From assembly GCF_000821305.1 (NCBI RefSeq), contig NZ_CCXK01000014.1:310001-374000 (forward strand): DNA of 64,000 bases. Reading direction: 5' to 3'. Numbering within the stretch: position 1 is the stretch's first letter; every line of letters starts with the position of its first letter. The notes beneath the pieces were generated by a model, which was given only the letters and a program-made list of their open reading frames with translations, had not been told where the DNA came from and made no database searches. The stretch is from Clostridium culturomicium (GTDB lineage: Bacteria > Bacillota > Clostridia > Clostridiales > Clostridiaceae). Positions 36,386 to 44,993 of this stretch are shown one piece after another. The translations under genes were made by a program, and so were the position numbers.

Positions 36386-36748
36386 TTAATCCTCTATCAT
36401 ATAATCTATGGCCATAAGCTCCCCAGGAGATATATTACAATTAGAGTTTATAAACTCTTCAACACTAAACTTGTGTATATCTATATCTACTTCAATTTCA
36501 ACTAAAGCTTCAATGTCCCTAGTCCAGGCTTCTTGATGCTCCTCAGAAATCTTTAGATTTCCATGTTCATCCTTAACAGTATACTTATCAATAAGCTTTT
36601 GTTTCTCTGCATTATAAACCTTAAGTTCACTTTCAATTTTATCTATATTTTTAGCAACTGCATAAGATACCTTTATTGGTAGCTCCATCTGAGAAATCTT
36701 ACTTAAAGCACCTGTGCTATTTAATATTTTTGAGTTACTTAACTTCAT
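36386..36748 (-). CDS. phage protein, DUF1617-like
   Basis: A 120-residue helical protein (LPIKVSYAVAKNIDKIESEL, VEIEVDIDIHKFSVEEFI). Size and pattern resemble DUF1617 proteins encoded near the tail genes of low-GC siphophages. It overlaps the 3' end of the upstream small gene by 14 bases. Function unknown; a tail-assembly role is likely from position. Confidence 0.62.
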   Translation of the reverse strand: MKLSNSKILNSTGALSKISQMELPIKVSYAVAKNIDKIESELKVYNAEKQKLIDKYTVKDEHGNLKISEEHQEAWTRDIEALVEIEVDIDIHKFSVEEFINSNCNISPGELMAIDYMIED

Positions 36749-36983
36749 TATTAATACCTACCTTAATTTCATCTTCAACCTTAAACACTTCACTTTCAAA
36801 TGCAGCCATATCAGCTCTTGCAGCTTCTACGTTTGCATTATATAATTCCTTATTAGTTATAGTTTTAGTTGTATTAGTGTTGTTATTGCCTTCAGTATTT
36901 ATTGTTGCACTCATGTACACAATTTGTTGACCATTAATTTCTGAAACACCAGATAAAGTAATATTCTTGTTTATTTTTAACAT
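36735..36983 (-). CDS. small phage tail-region protein
   Basis: An 82-residue protein I do not recognise. It starts with a beta-like segment (ITLSGVSEINGQQIVYMSA), has a polar linker (TEGNNNTNTTKTITN) and ends in a helix (AARADMAAFESEVFKVED). It lies between a DUF6711-like gene and the DUF1617-like gene and overlaps the latter. Confidence 0.6.
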   Translation of the reverse strand: MLKINKNITLSGVSEINGQQIVYMSATINTEGNNNTNTTKTITNKELYNANVEAARADMAAFESEVFKVEDEIKVGINNEVK

Positions 36984-36996
36984 CTCTTACACCATC

Positions 36997-37347
36997 CTAT
37001 TTCTCAATAAAATTCATTTTTAAACCACTCCACTTAACTTCTTGTATTTTAGTATCATAAAAATATGCTGGGGCTGTTCTAGCTCCAACATACATTGTTT
37101 TTGTAATCATTCCTAATTGTGGATCAGGAAATTCAACCGTAAAAAAAACACTACTTACTGCATTAAGTAATGTTGTCATTTGTGATTGGGTTAATGGACC
37201 CCATTCTAAATTTAATTTTCTTTTTACTGCTATTCTATCTCTTATTAAATCACCATTGGCATTTCTATTTGTTTCTCCATCTAAATCTTCAATTGATGGC
37301 TCATAAACTTTAGGAGTAGCAATTGCTACCCCATTAACCTCAAGCAT
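36997..37347 (-). CDS. phage tail protein, DUF6711-like
   Basis: A 116-residue protein beginning MLEVNGVAIATPKVYEPSIEDLD-like (LEVNGVAIATPKVYEPSIED) and containing RKLNLEWGPLTQSQMTTLL and KWSGLKMNFIEK. The pattern is that of small DUF6711 proteins that follow the tape measure gene and may act as a distal-tail part. Encoded 15 bases after the tape measure stop. Confidence 0.65.
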   Translation of the reverse strand: MLEVNGVAIATPKVYEPSIEDLDGETNRNANGDLIRDRIAVKRKLNLEWGPLTQSQMTTLLNAVSSVFFTVEFPDPQLGMITKTMYVGARTAPAYFYDTKIQEVKWSGLKMNFIEK

Positions 37348-37362
37348 ATTACCACTCCTTTA

Positions 37363-39915
37363 TTATGTTGGCATTAATGTTATTCCACCTTGTCTTTGCA
37401 TTTTTCTAAGCTGCTTTAATGCTACTTTTCCAATAACACTTCCATCTATCATAAGAATTAAATCTCCACTATAACTATTATCATAGTTTCCTTGTGGCAT
37501 TCTTGCTGCAACCTTTTCTGCAAGCTGAGTAATCCACCCAGTATTGTTTTCAAGTGGCATGACTACCTCTTTACCTGCTTCACCAGCTATAAACATTGTT
37601 GCACTATCAACTATTCCTCCTCTTGCCAATTTAGGTATTCTTGGTACTGGAAGAGGATTATATCCCCAGAATCCACTAAATGGAGTTATTCCTAAAATAC
37701 TTATACCTCTTATCTTGTTTAATATGCCATTAATCGAATTAAATGGAATAGCTATAACAGTATTAATACCACTAATAATTGAATTCACTATTGTTTTAAA
37801 TACTTCAGCTATAGATCCTGTAATTCCTGAAAATATTTTCCCACCTTTTGAGAATAAATTTAAAATCCAATCCCAAGCGTTACTCGTAGTAGTTTTTATA
37901 CTGCTCCACATGTTGCTAAAAAAGCTTCTAATAGGTTCAATAACTTTAGTGTTAAACCAATTACTTGCAGAGTTCCATATATCCTTAATTCCACTCCAAG
38001 CTGTATCACCAAATGATTTTATTTTATCCCACGTATTCCTAAAGAACTCTGTTATGTTATTCCATATATCTGAAACAATCTTCTTACACTCTTCCCATAT
38101 AGCCTTCCAATCCAAAGTAAATAATTTATTTACCATTTCTATACACCAAGTAAAAAAATCTAAAACTCCACTTATAATAGCCATTATAGTTGTGATTGCT
38201 CCTGAAATAATATACACTACTACACTTATTATCGCCGCAAAAGGAGGTCCCAAAATTTCAAATATCCAATTAAATACTGGTTGTAACACATTATTCCATA
38301 AGTTAAGAAGTAGCATTGCTACTTGTTCTACACAATCTACAAAAGCTTTAACTAATGGCTTTAACCCATTCTCCCAAATCATAAGAAGTGATGTTACTAT
38401 AGCATCAAATATAGGTTTTAGAAAACTTTCCCACACAGTAGATACTATTTCCTTTATTCCTTCCCAAGCTTCAATACATGCTTTTCTAAATCCATCACTA
38501 GTTTGCCAAAGATATATTAATGCAGCTACCACAGATCCTATAGCTAAAGAAATTAATGTTACTGGTGAAGTTATAAATGACGCTATATTTAAGAAAGCCA
38601 CACCTATACCTGTTGGAATTGCTTTAATGTTTAATATAAACACCTTTACTGCTTTTAATATCTTAGGGCCAGCAAAATAACTTATAAGTCCAGCTATAAG
38701 ACCACCAACTACCGAAAGTATTATTTCTTTATTTTGTTTTATAAAGTTTGCTAAATCATTTAAAATTGCTTTAACCTTTAATGCAGCTTTACTTACTCCA
38801 GATGTATCTGGCTCTTCATCTAGACCTAAGTCTAAGGCTCCTAAATCCCCAAGACCTCCCCCCATTCCTCCAGAACCACTAGCTCCACCACCAGTAGCAT
38901 CACTATTTTTACTTAAAGAGTTTATTTCATCAAAACCACCCATAAGCCTGTTAACTTCTTTAGCTGTCTTCTTAGCGGAATCTCCTGCACTGCCAATAGC
39001 ATCTCCAAAGTCTATTGCTCCTGAAGTCGCATCTGACATACTTCCTGCAATGCTTCCTAATCCTGAACTTTTACCACTACTCTTACCAAATAACGTACTT
39101 GTAAATGTTGCGATTGCACTTACAACCCTAGTTATAGCTCTTACTAAAGAATTAAGAATAGGAATAACCACTTGAACTATAGGCATAAATGCCCTTCCAA
39201 GTTCTATGCCTAATAGTTGTAAATTGTTTTTAAGTATTCTTACCTGATTAGCTGGACTGTCTAATGTTCTTGCTAAGTCTCCATTCGCTGCACCAGTTTG
39301 GGCTAATATTGCTTGATATCTAATCATTACCTTTTCTGAATTAGATAATGAATCACGATATCCATACTGCTTTAATGTATTAGTATCAACTAAAATACCT
39401 AAAGCTTTCAGTGGCTCTGTTTCTCCTGTAAGTCCTGCTCTTATCTTATTAAATGCTTCATCACTATTTAAGTTATAGAAAGAAGCCATATCCTCAGCAA
39501 GTAATGTTAAATCTTTAGATAAACCTAATGCACTTTCCTTCGCTAACCCCATGGATCTAGTCATATTATATAAAACTGCTGCATTCTCTCTTACTGCATA
39601 TCCATTTAAACCTAAGCTATTCTGGAGTTCATTAGACCACTCGCGAATATCATCAGTCATACTACCAAACACGGTACCAACCAAACTCTCACTTTCAATG
39701 GCATTCATAGCAGATTTTATGCTGTTAACAAAAATCTTACCTAACCCAAGAGCTACGAGGAATTTACCTAACCTAGAGAATATATTTTTAATAGAAGCCA
39801 CTTGTTTATTAACACTGCTAGTCATACTTTTTACTTCGTTCTGCACTGTCTTAAGCTCTTTCTTAAACTGAGATGTCTGAGCCTCAATAATTACTTGTAA
39901 TTCTTCTAAGGTCAT
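37363..39915 (-). CDS. phage tail tape measure protein
   Basis: An 850-residue protein that sets tail length. N-terminal coiled coil (QVIIEAQTSQFKKELKTVQN), then the TMP core with GLTGETEPLKALGILVDTN, a flexible glycine-serine stretch near 335-360 (GGGASGSGGMGGGLG), and several hydrophobic segments (ILSVVGGLIAGLISYFAG, FAAIISVVVYIISGAI). Tryptophan-rich repeats around WDKIKSFGDTAWSGIKDIW follow. The length suggests a fairly short tail. The start overlaps the chaperone gene stop by four bases (ATGA). Confidence 0.92.
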   Translation of the reverse strand: MTLEELQVIIEAQTSQFKKELKTVQNEVKSMTSSVNKQVASIKNIFSRLGKFLVALGLGKIFVNSIKSAMNAIESESLVGTVFGSMTDDIREWSNELQNSLGLNGYAVRENAAVLYNMTRSMGLAKESALGLSKDLTLLAEDMASFYNLNSDEAFNKIRAGLTGETEPLKALGILVDTNTLKQYGYRDSLSNSEKVMIRYQAILAQTGAANGDLARTLDSPANQVRILKNNLQLLGIELGRAFMPIVQVVIPILNSLVRAITRVVSAIATFTSTLFGKSSGKSSGLGSIAGSMSDATSGAIDFGDAIGSAGDSAKKTAKEVNRLMGGFDEINSLSKNSDATGGGASGSGGMGGGLGDLGALDLGLDEEPDTSGVSKAALKVKAILNDLANFIKQNKEIILSVVGGLIAGLISYFAGPKILKAVKVFILNIKAIPTGIGVAFLNIASFITSPVTLISLAIGSVVAALIYLWQTSDGFRKACIEAWEGIKEIVSTVWESFLKPIFDAIVTSLLMIWENGLKPLVKAFVDCVEQVAMLLLNLWNNVLQPVFNWIFEILGPPFAAIISVVVYIISGAITTIMAIISGVLDFFTWCIEMVNKLFTLDWKAIWEECKKIVSDIWNNITEFFRNTWDKIKSFGDTAWSGIKDIWNSASNWFNTKVIEPIRSFFSNMWSSIKTTTSNAWDWILNLFSKGGKIFSGITGSIAEVFKTIVNSIISGINTVIAIPFNSINGILNKIRGISILGITPFSGFWGYNPLPVPRIPKLARGGIVDSATMFIAGEAGKEVVMPLENNTGWITQLAEKVAARMPQGNYDNSYSGDLILMIDGSVIGKVALKQLRKMQRQGGITLMPT

Positions 39916-40373
39916 TTACTGCCTCCTTTCCTTTTAAGCTCTTCATTGTGCCTAAAAGCAAACTCTTCCATTTTAGCTTTATATAATGCTATATCTAATT
40001 TTTCTTTTTTAGCCTTCTCTTCTGCAAATAATTCTGAAAAAAACTCCTCGACTGGTGTTATTTTCACATCTGAACTAAACATTGAAGCTACATACTCCCC
40101 TATCTGCCTTGCTAAAACTGCATTTAAAGATATATCCTTCTTAATATTAATTAGCTCTTTTTCAGATTCTAACTTCATTCTTCTGTTGTAACTTGCTATT
40201 AAATCATATAGCTCCTGCAATGAACTATCCCAAAATAAAGAAGGACTTATATCTATGTCTAAACACATTGGATATAGTCCTTCTATTAACTCTGTTAAAT
40301 TTTCAAATTCTACTCTAGCATTTCCTGTGCTTTCTCCTGTTGCTCCTCCATCTTCTGTGCTGCTGTCTGAGAA
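39912..40373 (-). CDS. tail assembly chaperone extension (gpT), made by -1 frameshift
   Basis: This frame has no convincing start of its own and is open upstream into the end of the gpG-like gene. A -1 slip at the eight-T run gives a fusion of the first 102 residues of gpG with 153 residues of this frame (about 255 residues in all). The extension begins FSDSSTEDGGATGESTGNAR and carries LYPMCLDIDISPSLFWDSSL. The ATG at 40268 inside it lacks a ribosome site. Fusion and short form together load the tape measure during tail assembly in known phages. Confidence 0.75.
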   Translation of the reverse strand, partial: FSDSSTEDGGATGESTGNARVEFENLTELIEGLYPMCLDIDISPSLFWDSSLQELYDLIASYNRRMKLESEKELINIKKDISLNAVLARQIGEYVASMFSSDVKITPVEEFFSELFAEEKAKKEKLDIALYKAKMEEFAFRHNEELKRKGGSK

Positions 40374-40678
40374 AAAAAACCACTTACTTTATAAATATCC
40401 ATAAACACTTTTGTGAAAAACTCTAATTGTGATCCTCCACCTTCAATATATTTATCAAAGATATTATCTACATCACTTCTTTTAATTCCAGCATTCCAAT
40501 CTTTCATAGCAGCATGTGTTATAGTCAGCATAATGCTTAAAGATGGCATTGTTCTAACTGTACCTATAACATCCATTAAACTCATATTCAACTTTTCTTC
40601 TAGACTACATACTGCGGATGTTTTAAGCTTAAGCTTATATTCCTCTTCTCCAACTTCCCATATCGCAAATTGTTTCAT
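40310..40678 (-). CDS. tail assembly chaperone, short form (gpG-like)
   Basis: A 122-residue protein encoded just before the tape measure gene (QFAIWEVGEEEYKLKLKTSA, LEFFTKVFMDIYKVSGFFSQ). Position, size and the downstream frameshift extension are those of siphophage tail assembly chaperones; it resembles the DUF6096 group. The 0-frame ends in a glutamine-glutamate-rich helix. An AGGAGG-like site precedes the ATG. Confidence 0.78.
   Translation of the reverse strand: MKQFAIWEVGEEEYKLKLKTSAVCSLEEKLNMSLMDVIGTVRTMPSLSIMLTITHAAMKDWNAGIKRSDVDNIFDKYIEGGGSQLEFFTKVFMDIYKVSGFFSQTAAQKMEEQQEKAQEMLE
40372..40379 (-). other. -1 ribosomal frameshift site
   Basis: Eight T in a row on the coding strand, read GGT TTT TTT TCT in frame 0, contain a perfect T-TTT-TTT slippery heptamer at codons 100-102 of the chaperone gene. 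A -1 slip enters a frame that stays open to 39912. Confidence 0.75.
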
Positions 40679-40696
40679 ATTTTATTCCTCCTATAT

Positions 40697-41113
40697 TTAT
40701 TCTGGATCTGTAACAGAAATTTCGCTTTGTAGTGCCATCTTAAGGGTAAAATCTATAACTCCATTTACTCCACCGCCACCAAGCTTTACACTTACCTGTG
40801 CATCCCAAGTAAATGTAGTTCCATCTGGGAATGTTTCTTGGAAACTTAACACTTCTTTTGCATCTGCAGCCGCTCTTAACACTCTATATGGACTAGTTGC
40901 ACTTTTGTTTTCATATTTAAACTTGAATTCTAAATCTCCTGGATCGCCTATTCCATATTCATACTTCTTAACTGTATCTGATAAGCAAGTATTTTCAACC
41001 TTTTCTGGTTCTGCTCCCATCTCTGGAACTTCTTTTAATCCTGTTAAATCTGTATAAGTACCTGGTTCAGAACCCTTCTTTTTGTAACCCAACTTAATTC
41101 CATTAGCTAACAT
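40697..41113 (-). CDS. major tail (tube) protein
   Basis: A 138-residue protein (LANGIKLGYKKKGSEPGTYT, VPEMGAEPEKVENTCLSDT, GDLEFKFKYENKSATSPYRV) with the beta-sandwich pattern of siphophage tail tube proteins related to lambda gpV. It is encoded between the connector genes and the chaperone genes, the standard place. Its Ig-like extra domain is missing, so this is the short form. Confidence 0.85.
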   Translation of the reverse strand: MLANGIKLGYKKKGSEPGTYTDLTGLKEVPEMGAEPEKVENTCLSDTVKKYEYGIGDPGDLEFKFKYENKSATSPYRVLRAAADAKEVLSFQETFPDGTTFTWDAQVSVKLGGGGVNGVIDFTLKMALQSEISVTDPE

Positions 41114-41126
41114 CTATATTCCTCCT

Positions 41127-41480
41127 TTACTGATAAACTAACTGAGTATTATTATCTATAACACCCTCATATCTCATTACTTTATGTTTTAATCCACTTG
41201 GATCAGCTACATCTTGGCATAATGTTCTTCTTAAACCTAAAGCAGATACTCTTTTATCTACTTCTAAAGCAAATTCAGAAGTGCTTCTATTATGCCAAAT
41301 ATCAATTTTATACCTTATATAAGACTTATCTTCTTTACCATCTGTAAACTCATATACCTTGTTATCTTCCTCAATATACTGAATAGCGGGTAAATTCGCC
41401 CACTCTGATGGATAACTATCACTTACATTAGTACAAATATCTTTTATAGCTTTATACACTTGATCCTTAACATTAATCAT
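41127..41480 (-). CDS. tail terminator / completion protein
   Basis: A 117-residue protein (DQVYKAIKDICTNVSDSYPS, YIRYKIDIWHNRSTSEFALE, HKVMRYEGVIDNNTQLVYQ) with the pattern of small tail terminators that cap the tube and join it to the head connector. It overlaps the upstream HK97-gp10-like gene by four bases. Assigned from position and fold-like pattern. Confidence 0.68.
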   Translation of the reverse strand: MINVKDQVYKAIKDICTNVSDSYPSEWANLPAIQYIEEDNKVYEFTDGKEDKSYIRYKIDIWHNRSTSEFALEVDKRVSALGLRRTLCQDVADPSGLKHKVMRYEGVIDNNTQLVYQ

Positions 41481-41950
41481 TTCTTAACCACCTTTTCTAT
41501 GGCCTCTTTTAAATCTAACTTTATATTCCCTAATATTTTATCCTCATTATTTTTTATAGCAGGATACATATATGGTTGAGCTGGCTGACCTGCAACATAT
41601 CGTAATCCCACATCTGGAATATTAGCTAACCATTTATCTTGCTTGTAAGCTAATTCTCCTGGATACTTATCCGCTACTGGAGTAGTTTCTCCAACTCTCC
41701 CAGTACCAAATTCAACATAACCAGCATACTCGTTATTAGTAAATACTTTTCCTGTTACCTTACTTGATGATACATTTACATCTGTAAAAATACTTTTTCT
41801 TAAGTCCCCTGTATCTACTGGACATAAATCCTTAGCTTCACCTTGAATTAACTTAGTCTGCTTTGATATGCTTATTTCCAGAACCTTATTAACATTTCCA
41901 CCAAGAGCATTAAGTTTCTTCATTAAAGAATCTATCCCATTTATACTCAT
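41477..41950 (-). CDS. HK97 gp10 family head-tail protein
   Basis: A 157-residue protein with the family's DLCPVDTGDLRKSI motif and the YAGYVEFGTGRVGE segment, and the terminal GQPAQPYMYPAI. These mark HK97-gp10/Phage_HK97-type neck proteins, which join tail to head. It overlaps genes on both sides by four bases, typical of a tight virion operon. Confidence 0.88.
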   Translation of the reverse strand: MSINGIDSLMKKLNALGGNVNKVLEISISKQTKLIQGEAKDLCPVDTGDLRKSIFTDVNVSSSKVTGKVFTNNEYAGYVEFGTGRVGETTPVADKYPGELAYKQDKWLANIPDVGLRYVAGQPAQPYMYPAIKNNEDKILGNIKLDLKEAIEKVVKK

Positions 41951-42267
41951 AGTATTTTCTCCAGTTCTATTACCTTGTGCGAATATCTCTTTATAGAAAT
42001 AATCTTATAATCTGGATCACTCTTTTTAGGTGCATAAACACATATACCATCACCTTCTTTTAGATCCAACGGTCCATCATAAAGCATATTAAGAATATAA
42101 TTTAACCTCTCCCCATAAATCTCTGCTTGTAACTTTCCCGAAGCAGGACTTATATTGGCCATAATATCTATCCCTAAATCCGAGTATCCTTGATACTTTC
42201 CACCTTCATTATCTTCACTTATTATTTTCTTCTTAAGATAGTAAGTTTTCTTATTCTTCACTCTCAA
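41947..42267 (-). CDS. head closure protein
   Basis: A 106-residue protein (KTYYLKKKIISEDNEGGKYQ, DIMANISPASGKLQAEIYGE, DGICVYAPKKSDPDYKIISI) whose size and position match head-closure or joining proteins of the SPP1 gp16 type. It overlaps the connector gene by 17 bases. Family inferred mainly from place and pattern. Confidence 0.7.
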   Translation of the reverse strand: MRVKNKKTYYLKKKIISEDNEGGKYQGYSDLGIDIMANISPASGKLQAEIYGERLNYILNMLYDGPLDLKEGDGICVYAPKKSDPDYKIISIKRYSHKVIELEKIL

Positions 42268-42556
42268 CTATACTCACCGCCTTGAGTCTTCTATAAGCCT
42301 TCAATCTATCCTTAATATGTTCTGGCATTTCATAGCTTACAGATATACCTCCTTCACTTCTAGAGGTTTCTCCTTCACTTCCTAACCTATTATAATAAAT
42401 AATAGCCAGTTCTCTTTGTATAGCCTCCATTTTAGGTAACATTACGTTTCTATTAGTATAATCTAATATGTCAGCTTCAGTGTCTTCTAATAGCTGATTT
42501 AAAAGAGAATCTTCTACACCTGGAAGTCTTAACTTTAACTTTTCTAATTGTGTCAT
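42251..42556 (-). CDS. head-tail connector (gp6/gp15-like adaptor)
   Basis: A 101-residue helical protein (LEKLKLRLPGVEDSLLNQLL, DTEADILDYTNRN, QRELAIIYYNRLGSEGETSR) with the pattern of phage head-tail connector proteins that sit below the portal. The EGGISVSYE segment after the second helix is a common feature. First gene after the capsid terminator. Confidence 0.8.
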   Translation of the reverse strand: MTQLEKLKLRLPGVEDSLLNQLLEDTEADILDYTNRNVMLPKMEAIQRELAIIYYNRLGSEGETSRSEGGISVSYEMPEHIKDRLKAYRRLKAVSIVESEE

Positions 42557-42582
42557 TTAAACACCACCTTATAATACAAAAA

Positions 42583-42599
42583 AGGGGATTCTCTCCCCT
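42583..42599 (-). terminator. partial terminator after the coat gene
   Basis: AGGGGA pairs with TCCCCT and is followed on the minus strand by six U, nine bases after the coat gene stop. It probably lowers expression of the connector and tail genes relative to the coat. Confidence 0.65.
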
Positions 42600-42607
42600 A
42601 TCTATTT

Positions 42608-43720
42608 CTATCCTAATACTCTTGTAGCTAATTCTGGATACATTGTCTTATATCCATAAAGCACATCCATAGAAAGCATTTCTTTCTTATACTTCATGTC
42701 ATATCCTCTTACTACTCTTAAAGTAATTCCATTGTAAGATGTAACATAAGATTCAACTCCTGCTGGTGCAGTTAATGGTCTAGTAACAAAAGCGAATGCC
42801 ATCGGATTAAATGCTAGGTTAGCAGTATGTCCAGAAACTAATGTTACTACTGTATCATCAGCAATCTCTGGTAACGCTGGATATACTTCTACTGAAGCTA
42901 TTGCATTAGTAGATGCATCTGCAGTATCTTTTATAACTACATAATTTTTCTTTTTAATAGTTAATATATCACCTTTTACAAGCTTACCTGTTAAAGCCGT
43001 TCCATCTATAGCAAGACTTGTTGCTCCTGCAGTAACTTTACCATTTACCTTAACATCTGTAGCTTTTGTAATTCCTGTAGAATGTTGTTTAACACCTTGT
43101 GCCATATAGTTATCTAGTCCAAATACCCTACCAATAGAACCTTCTCTTAATGCAGCAGTAGAACCACTCTTTTCAGCATTAACTATTGCATCTATTGTTG
43201 TAAAATTAGCATCTGCTTCCGGATCCCATACAGCAACACGCCCTGATACTGGAACTTTATTTGTGTTTAACATCTTTCTTACATTAGCTAAATCAGTAAG
43301 TTTGCTTGGAGTTGTTCCTGCTGTACCTACTGCATAAGGTATATCTTTATATAAGAACAATCCATCACTATTAATCTTTTCCGCTAAAGCAACTGCAGCT
43401 GGCTCTAAGAATAATCTATTTAGATCATCAACATTAGTAGCTCTTTGAATTGCTCCAAACTCAACATCAACTGTTGCTAGTTTATCTAATGTTACATCTA
43501 CTGACTCTTCTTTTACATCTTGTGCAGAAGTCCCTTCTGATTCATTAAATTCCTTTGCGGTTAAAATAACTGGTTTTTTCACTTGTATTGTAGCTCCCTT
43601 ACCAGTTACATATTCTTCACTAAAATCCTTATGGATTAGGTTAGGAAAAACTAAGTTTTCAATTAATCTTGGCAAGATTTGCCTTGCTATTTCCTTTACT
43701 GTAATAAATTCATTTCCCAT
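42608..43720 (-). CDS. major capsid protein, P22 coat family
   Basis: A 370-residue coat protein. The start (ARQILPRLIENLVFPNLIHK) and the KGATIQVKKPVILTAKEFNE segment are those of the P22 gp5-type coat family, which has the HK97 fold. Residues about 222-290 (VNGKVTAGATSLAIDGTAL to VTLVSGHTANLAF) form the inserted Ig-like I-domain; MAFAFVTRPLTAPAGVES follows. Made in the highest amount, in agreement with the following terminator. It pairs with the DUF4355-type scaffold just upstream. Confidence 0.85.
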   Translation of the reverse strand: MGNEFITVKEIARQILPRLIENLVFPNLIHKDFSEEYVTGKGATIQVKKPVILTAKEFNESEGTSAQDVKEESVDVTLDKLATVDVEFGAIQRATNVDDLNRLFLEPAAVALAEKINSDGLFLYKDIPYAVGTAGTTPSKLTDLANVRKMLNTNKVPVSGRVAVWDPEADANFTTIDAIVNAEKSGSTAALREGSIGRVFGLDNYMAQGVKQHSTGITKATDVKVNGKVTAGATSLAIDGTALTGKLVKGDILTIKKKNYVVIKDTADASTNAIASVEVYPALPEIADDTVVTLVSGHTANLAFNPMAFAFVTRPLTAPAGVESYVTSYNGITLRVVRGYDMKYKKEMLSMDVLYGYKTMYPELATRVLG

Positions 43721-43741
43721 TTAACATTCCTTCTTTCTTTT

Positions 43742-44398
43742 TTACTTTTTATAAGTAGCTGCATAGTATTCTGCATCACTCATTTTGCTATAATCTGCTT
43801 TACTTCCTTGTCCACCCTTAGGAGGATTTCCCCCCCTTAACTTTTCATTTACAGCCTTCTCTACAGCTGATTGGAAAGCTTTCTCTACTGATTCAATACT
43901 TTTATTGCATGATTCAGCATCAGAATAGTTAAGTAGATCTACTAAATCCTTTGGTAGGCCTTTTTCTGCTAGAGTCTCATAAGCTTGTGCTTTTAACTCT
44001 CTAGTAGTTATTTCTTTTTCTCTCTTCTCCAGTTCAGCTATTCGCTTTTCTTCTGCATACTTTGCTTTCTGTTCTGCATTCATCTTTGCAAGCTTCTCTG
44101 CTTCTGTTTTTGCATTTTCAAGCTCTGTAGCTTTCTCTGTTTCCCACTTAGACTTTGCAGTTTCAAGAGCTTTAGCTACTCTCTTATCAAATTCAGATTG
44201 ATAAAATTTATCTTTAAGAACATCATCAAACGTCTTTGTTTCTGTTCCTTTGCCGTCTTCTCCAGCTCCATCTGTACGAGTGTTACTTGTTCCAGCATCA
44301 CCAGTTCCTCCATTACCCCCATCAGCTCCAGTGTCTGGTGCTAACATTGGTTGAAATCTGCATAGTGCTAAGTTAACTAAAAATCTTGTGTTTTTCAT
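43742..44398 (-). CDS. capsid scaffolding protein (DUF4355 type)
   Basis: A 218-residue protein with an unstructured glycine-rich start (GADGGNGGTGDAGTSN), then a long charged helix (FDKRVAKALETAKSKWETEK to AEEKRIAELEKREKEITT) and a conserved tail (EKLRGGNPPKGGQ). This is the DUF4355 scaffold that guides coat assembly and leaves the procapsid. I chose the ATG at 44398 after a strong AAGGAGG; the frame extends nine codons upstream. Confidence 0.87.
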   Translation of the reverse strand: MKNTRFLVNLALCRFQPMLAPDTGADGGNGGTGDAGTSNTRTDGAGEDGKGTETKTFDDVLKDKFYQSEFDKRVAKALETAKSKWETEKATELENAKTEAEKLAKMNAEQKAKYAEEKRIAELEKREKEITTRELKAQAYETLAEKGLPKDLVDLLNYSDAESCNKSIESVEKAFQSAVEKAVNEKLRGGNPPKGGQGSKADYSKMSDAEYYAATYKK

Positions 44399-44488
44399 AA
44401 AATCCTCCTTGCCCACTACATTCACTTAAGCCCATAGTGTTCATAAATAAATTTAAGCAGTTTAAAGCCATACTCAGGGCATAATAAA

Positions 44489-44510
44489 AAGCCTTAGTTT
44501 CCTAAGACTT
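44489..44510 (-). terminator. terminator before the scaffold gene
   Basis: AAGTCTTAG pairs with CTAAGGCTT around a GAAA tetraloop (one G-U pair) and is followed by U-rich sequence on the minus strand. It divides packaging and head genes into separate or attenuated units. Confidence 0.75.
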
Positions 44511-44512
44511 AA

Positions 44513-44776
44513 TTACCTTGCAACCTTGTAGTTTTCCCATTTCTTATAGGCATCTACATACATTTCCTTTTTATCTCCATTATATGTACACTCATAATAC
44601 ATTCCATCAAACAAAGTAGTACTAAGTAATGCTTTATTGTTTTGTAGCGTTTTACAGCTCCATACCATAAATACATCATCTGTTGAAATTTCCTTTTTAT
44701 CTGTTTTATCTAGATGCTTATTAGTATAGTTACATACCTCTTGTTTACACCATTCTATAAATTCTTTTTCATTCAT
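44513..44776 (-). CDS. DUF6275-like phage protein
   Basis: An 87-residue protein (EFIEWCKQEVCNYTNKHLD, DVFMVWSCKTLQNNKALLST, YECTYNGDKKEMYVDAYKKW) that matches my memory of the small DUF6275 family found in the virion regions of Firmicutes phages. Function unknown. An AGGAGA site precedes the ATG. It ends at a strong terminator. Confidence 0.75.
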   Translation of the reverse strand: MNEKEFIEWCKQEVCNYTNKHLDKTDKKEISTDDVFMVWSCKTLQNNKALLSTTLFDGMYYECTYNGDKKEMYVDAYKKWENYKVAR

Positions 44777-44816
44777 TATTTAATCTTCTCCTTAATTTTA
44801 AGTATAATAAAAGACT

Positions 44817-44966
44817 TCAATTACATTGTAATTTAGGTTTATTACACCATTTACATCTGTAACCAAAGTCTTTTTGATAAACTATTTCATGTTTATAATT
44901 TTTGGTTCTAAATAGTTGTTTATTTTTTCTATTAACCTCATTGTACTCCCCCTTAAAATTGAGCAT
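44817..44966 (-). CDS. small protein with CxxC...C motif
   Basis: A 49-residue basic protein ending YRCKWCNKPKLQCN, a likely zinc knuckle. I chose the ATG at 44966, eight bases after AGGTG; the longer frame would start inside the TM2 gene. A strong AAGGGGGAG inside the frame would better serve a 19-codon out-of-frame ORF, so the true product is unsure. Confidence 0.45.
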   Translation of the reverse strand: MLNFKGEYNEVNRKNKQLFRTKNYKHEIVYQKDFGYRCKWCNKPKLQCN

Positions 44967-44972
44967 AATAAA

Positions 44973-44993
44973 AGCACCTACATAGTAAGTGCT
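44973..44993 (-). repeat. hairpin repeat, copy 2
   Basis: AGCACTTAC pairs with GTAGGTGCT on the minus strand at the 3' end of the TM2 gene. The same AAAGCACCTAC hairpin ends the small partner gene at 45564-45594, so one terminator-like sequence has been used twice. Confidence 0.55.

Noticed and set aside
37544..38680. 378-codon plus-strand ORF inside the tape measure gene
   Set aside because: It is the antisense shadow of a clear tape measure protein; no ribosome site and no family-like content.
40413..41057. 214-codon plus-strand ORF over the chaperone and tail tube genes
   Set aside because: Spans two well-supported minus-strand genes and their spacer in antisense.
44860..44940. 19-codon ORF after a strong AAGGGGGAG site
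   Set aside because: Too short to support; the site may be chance in a purine-rich codon stretch.
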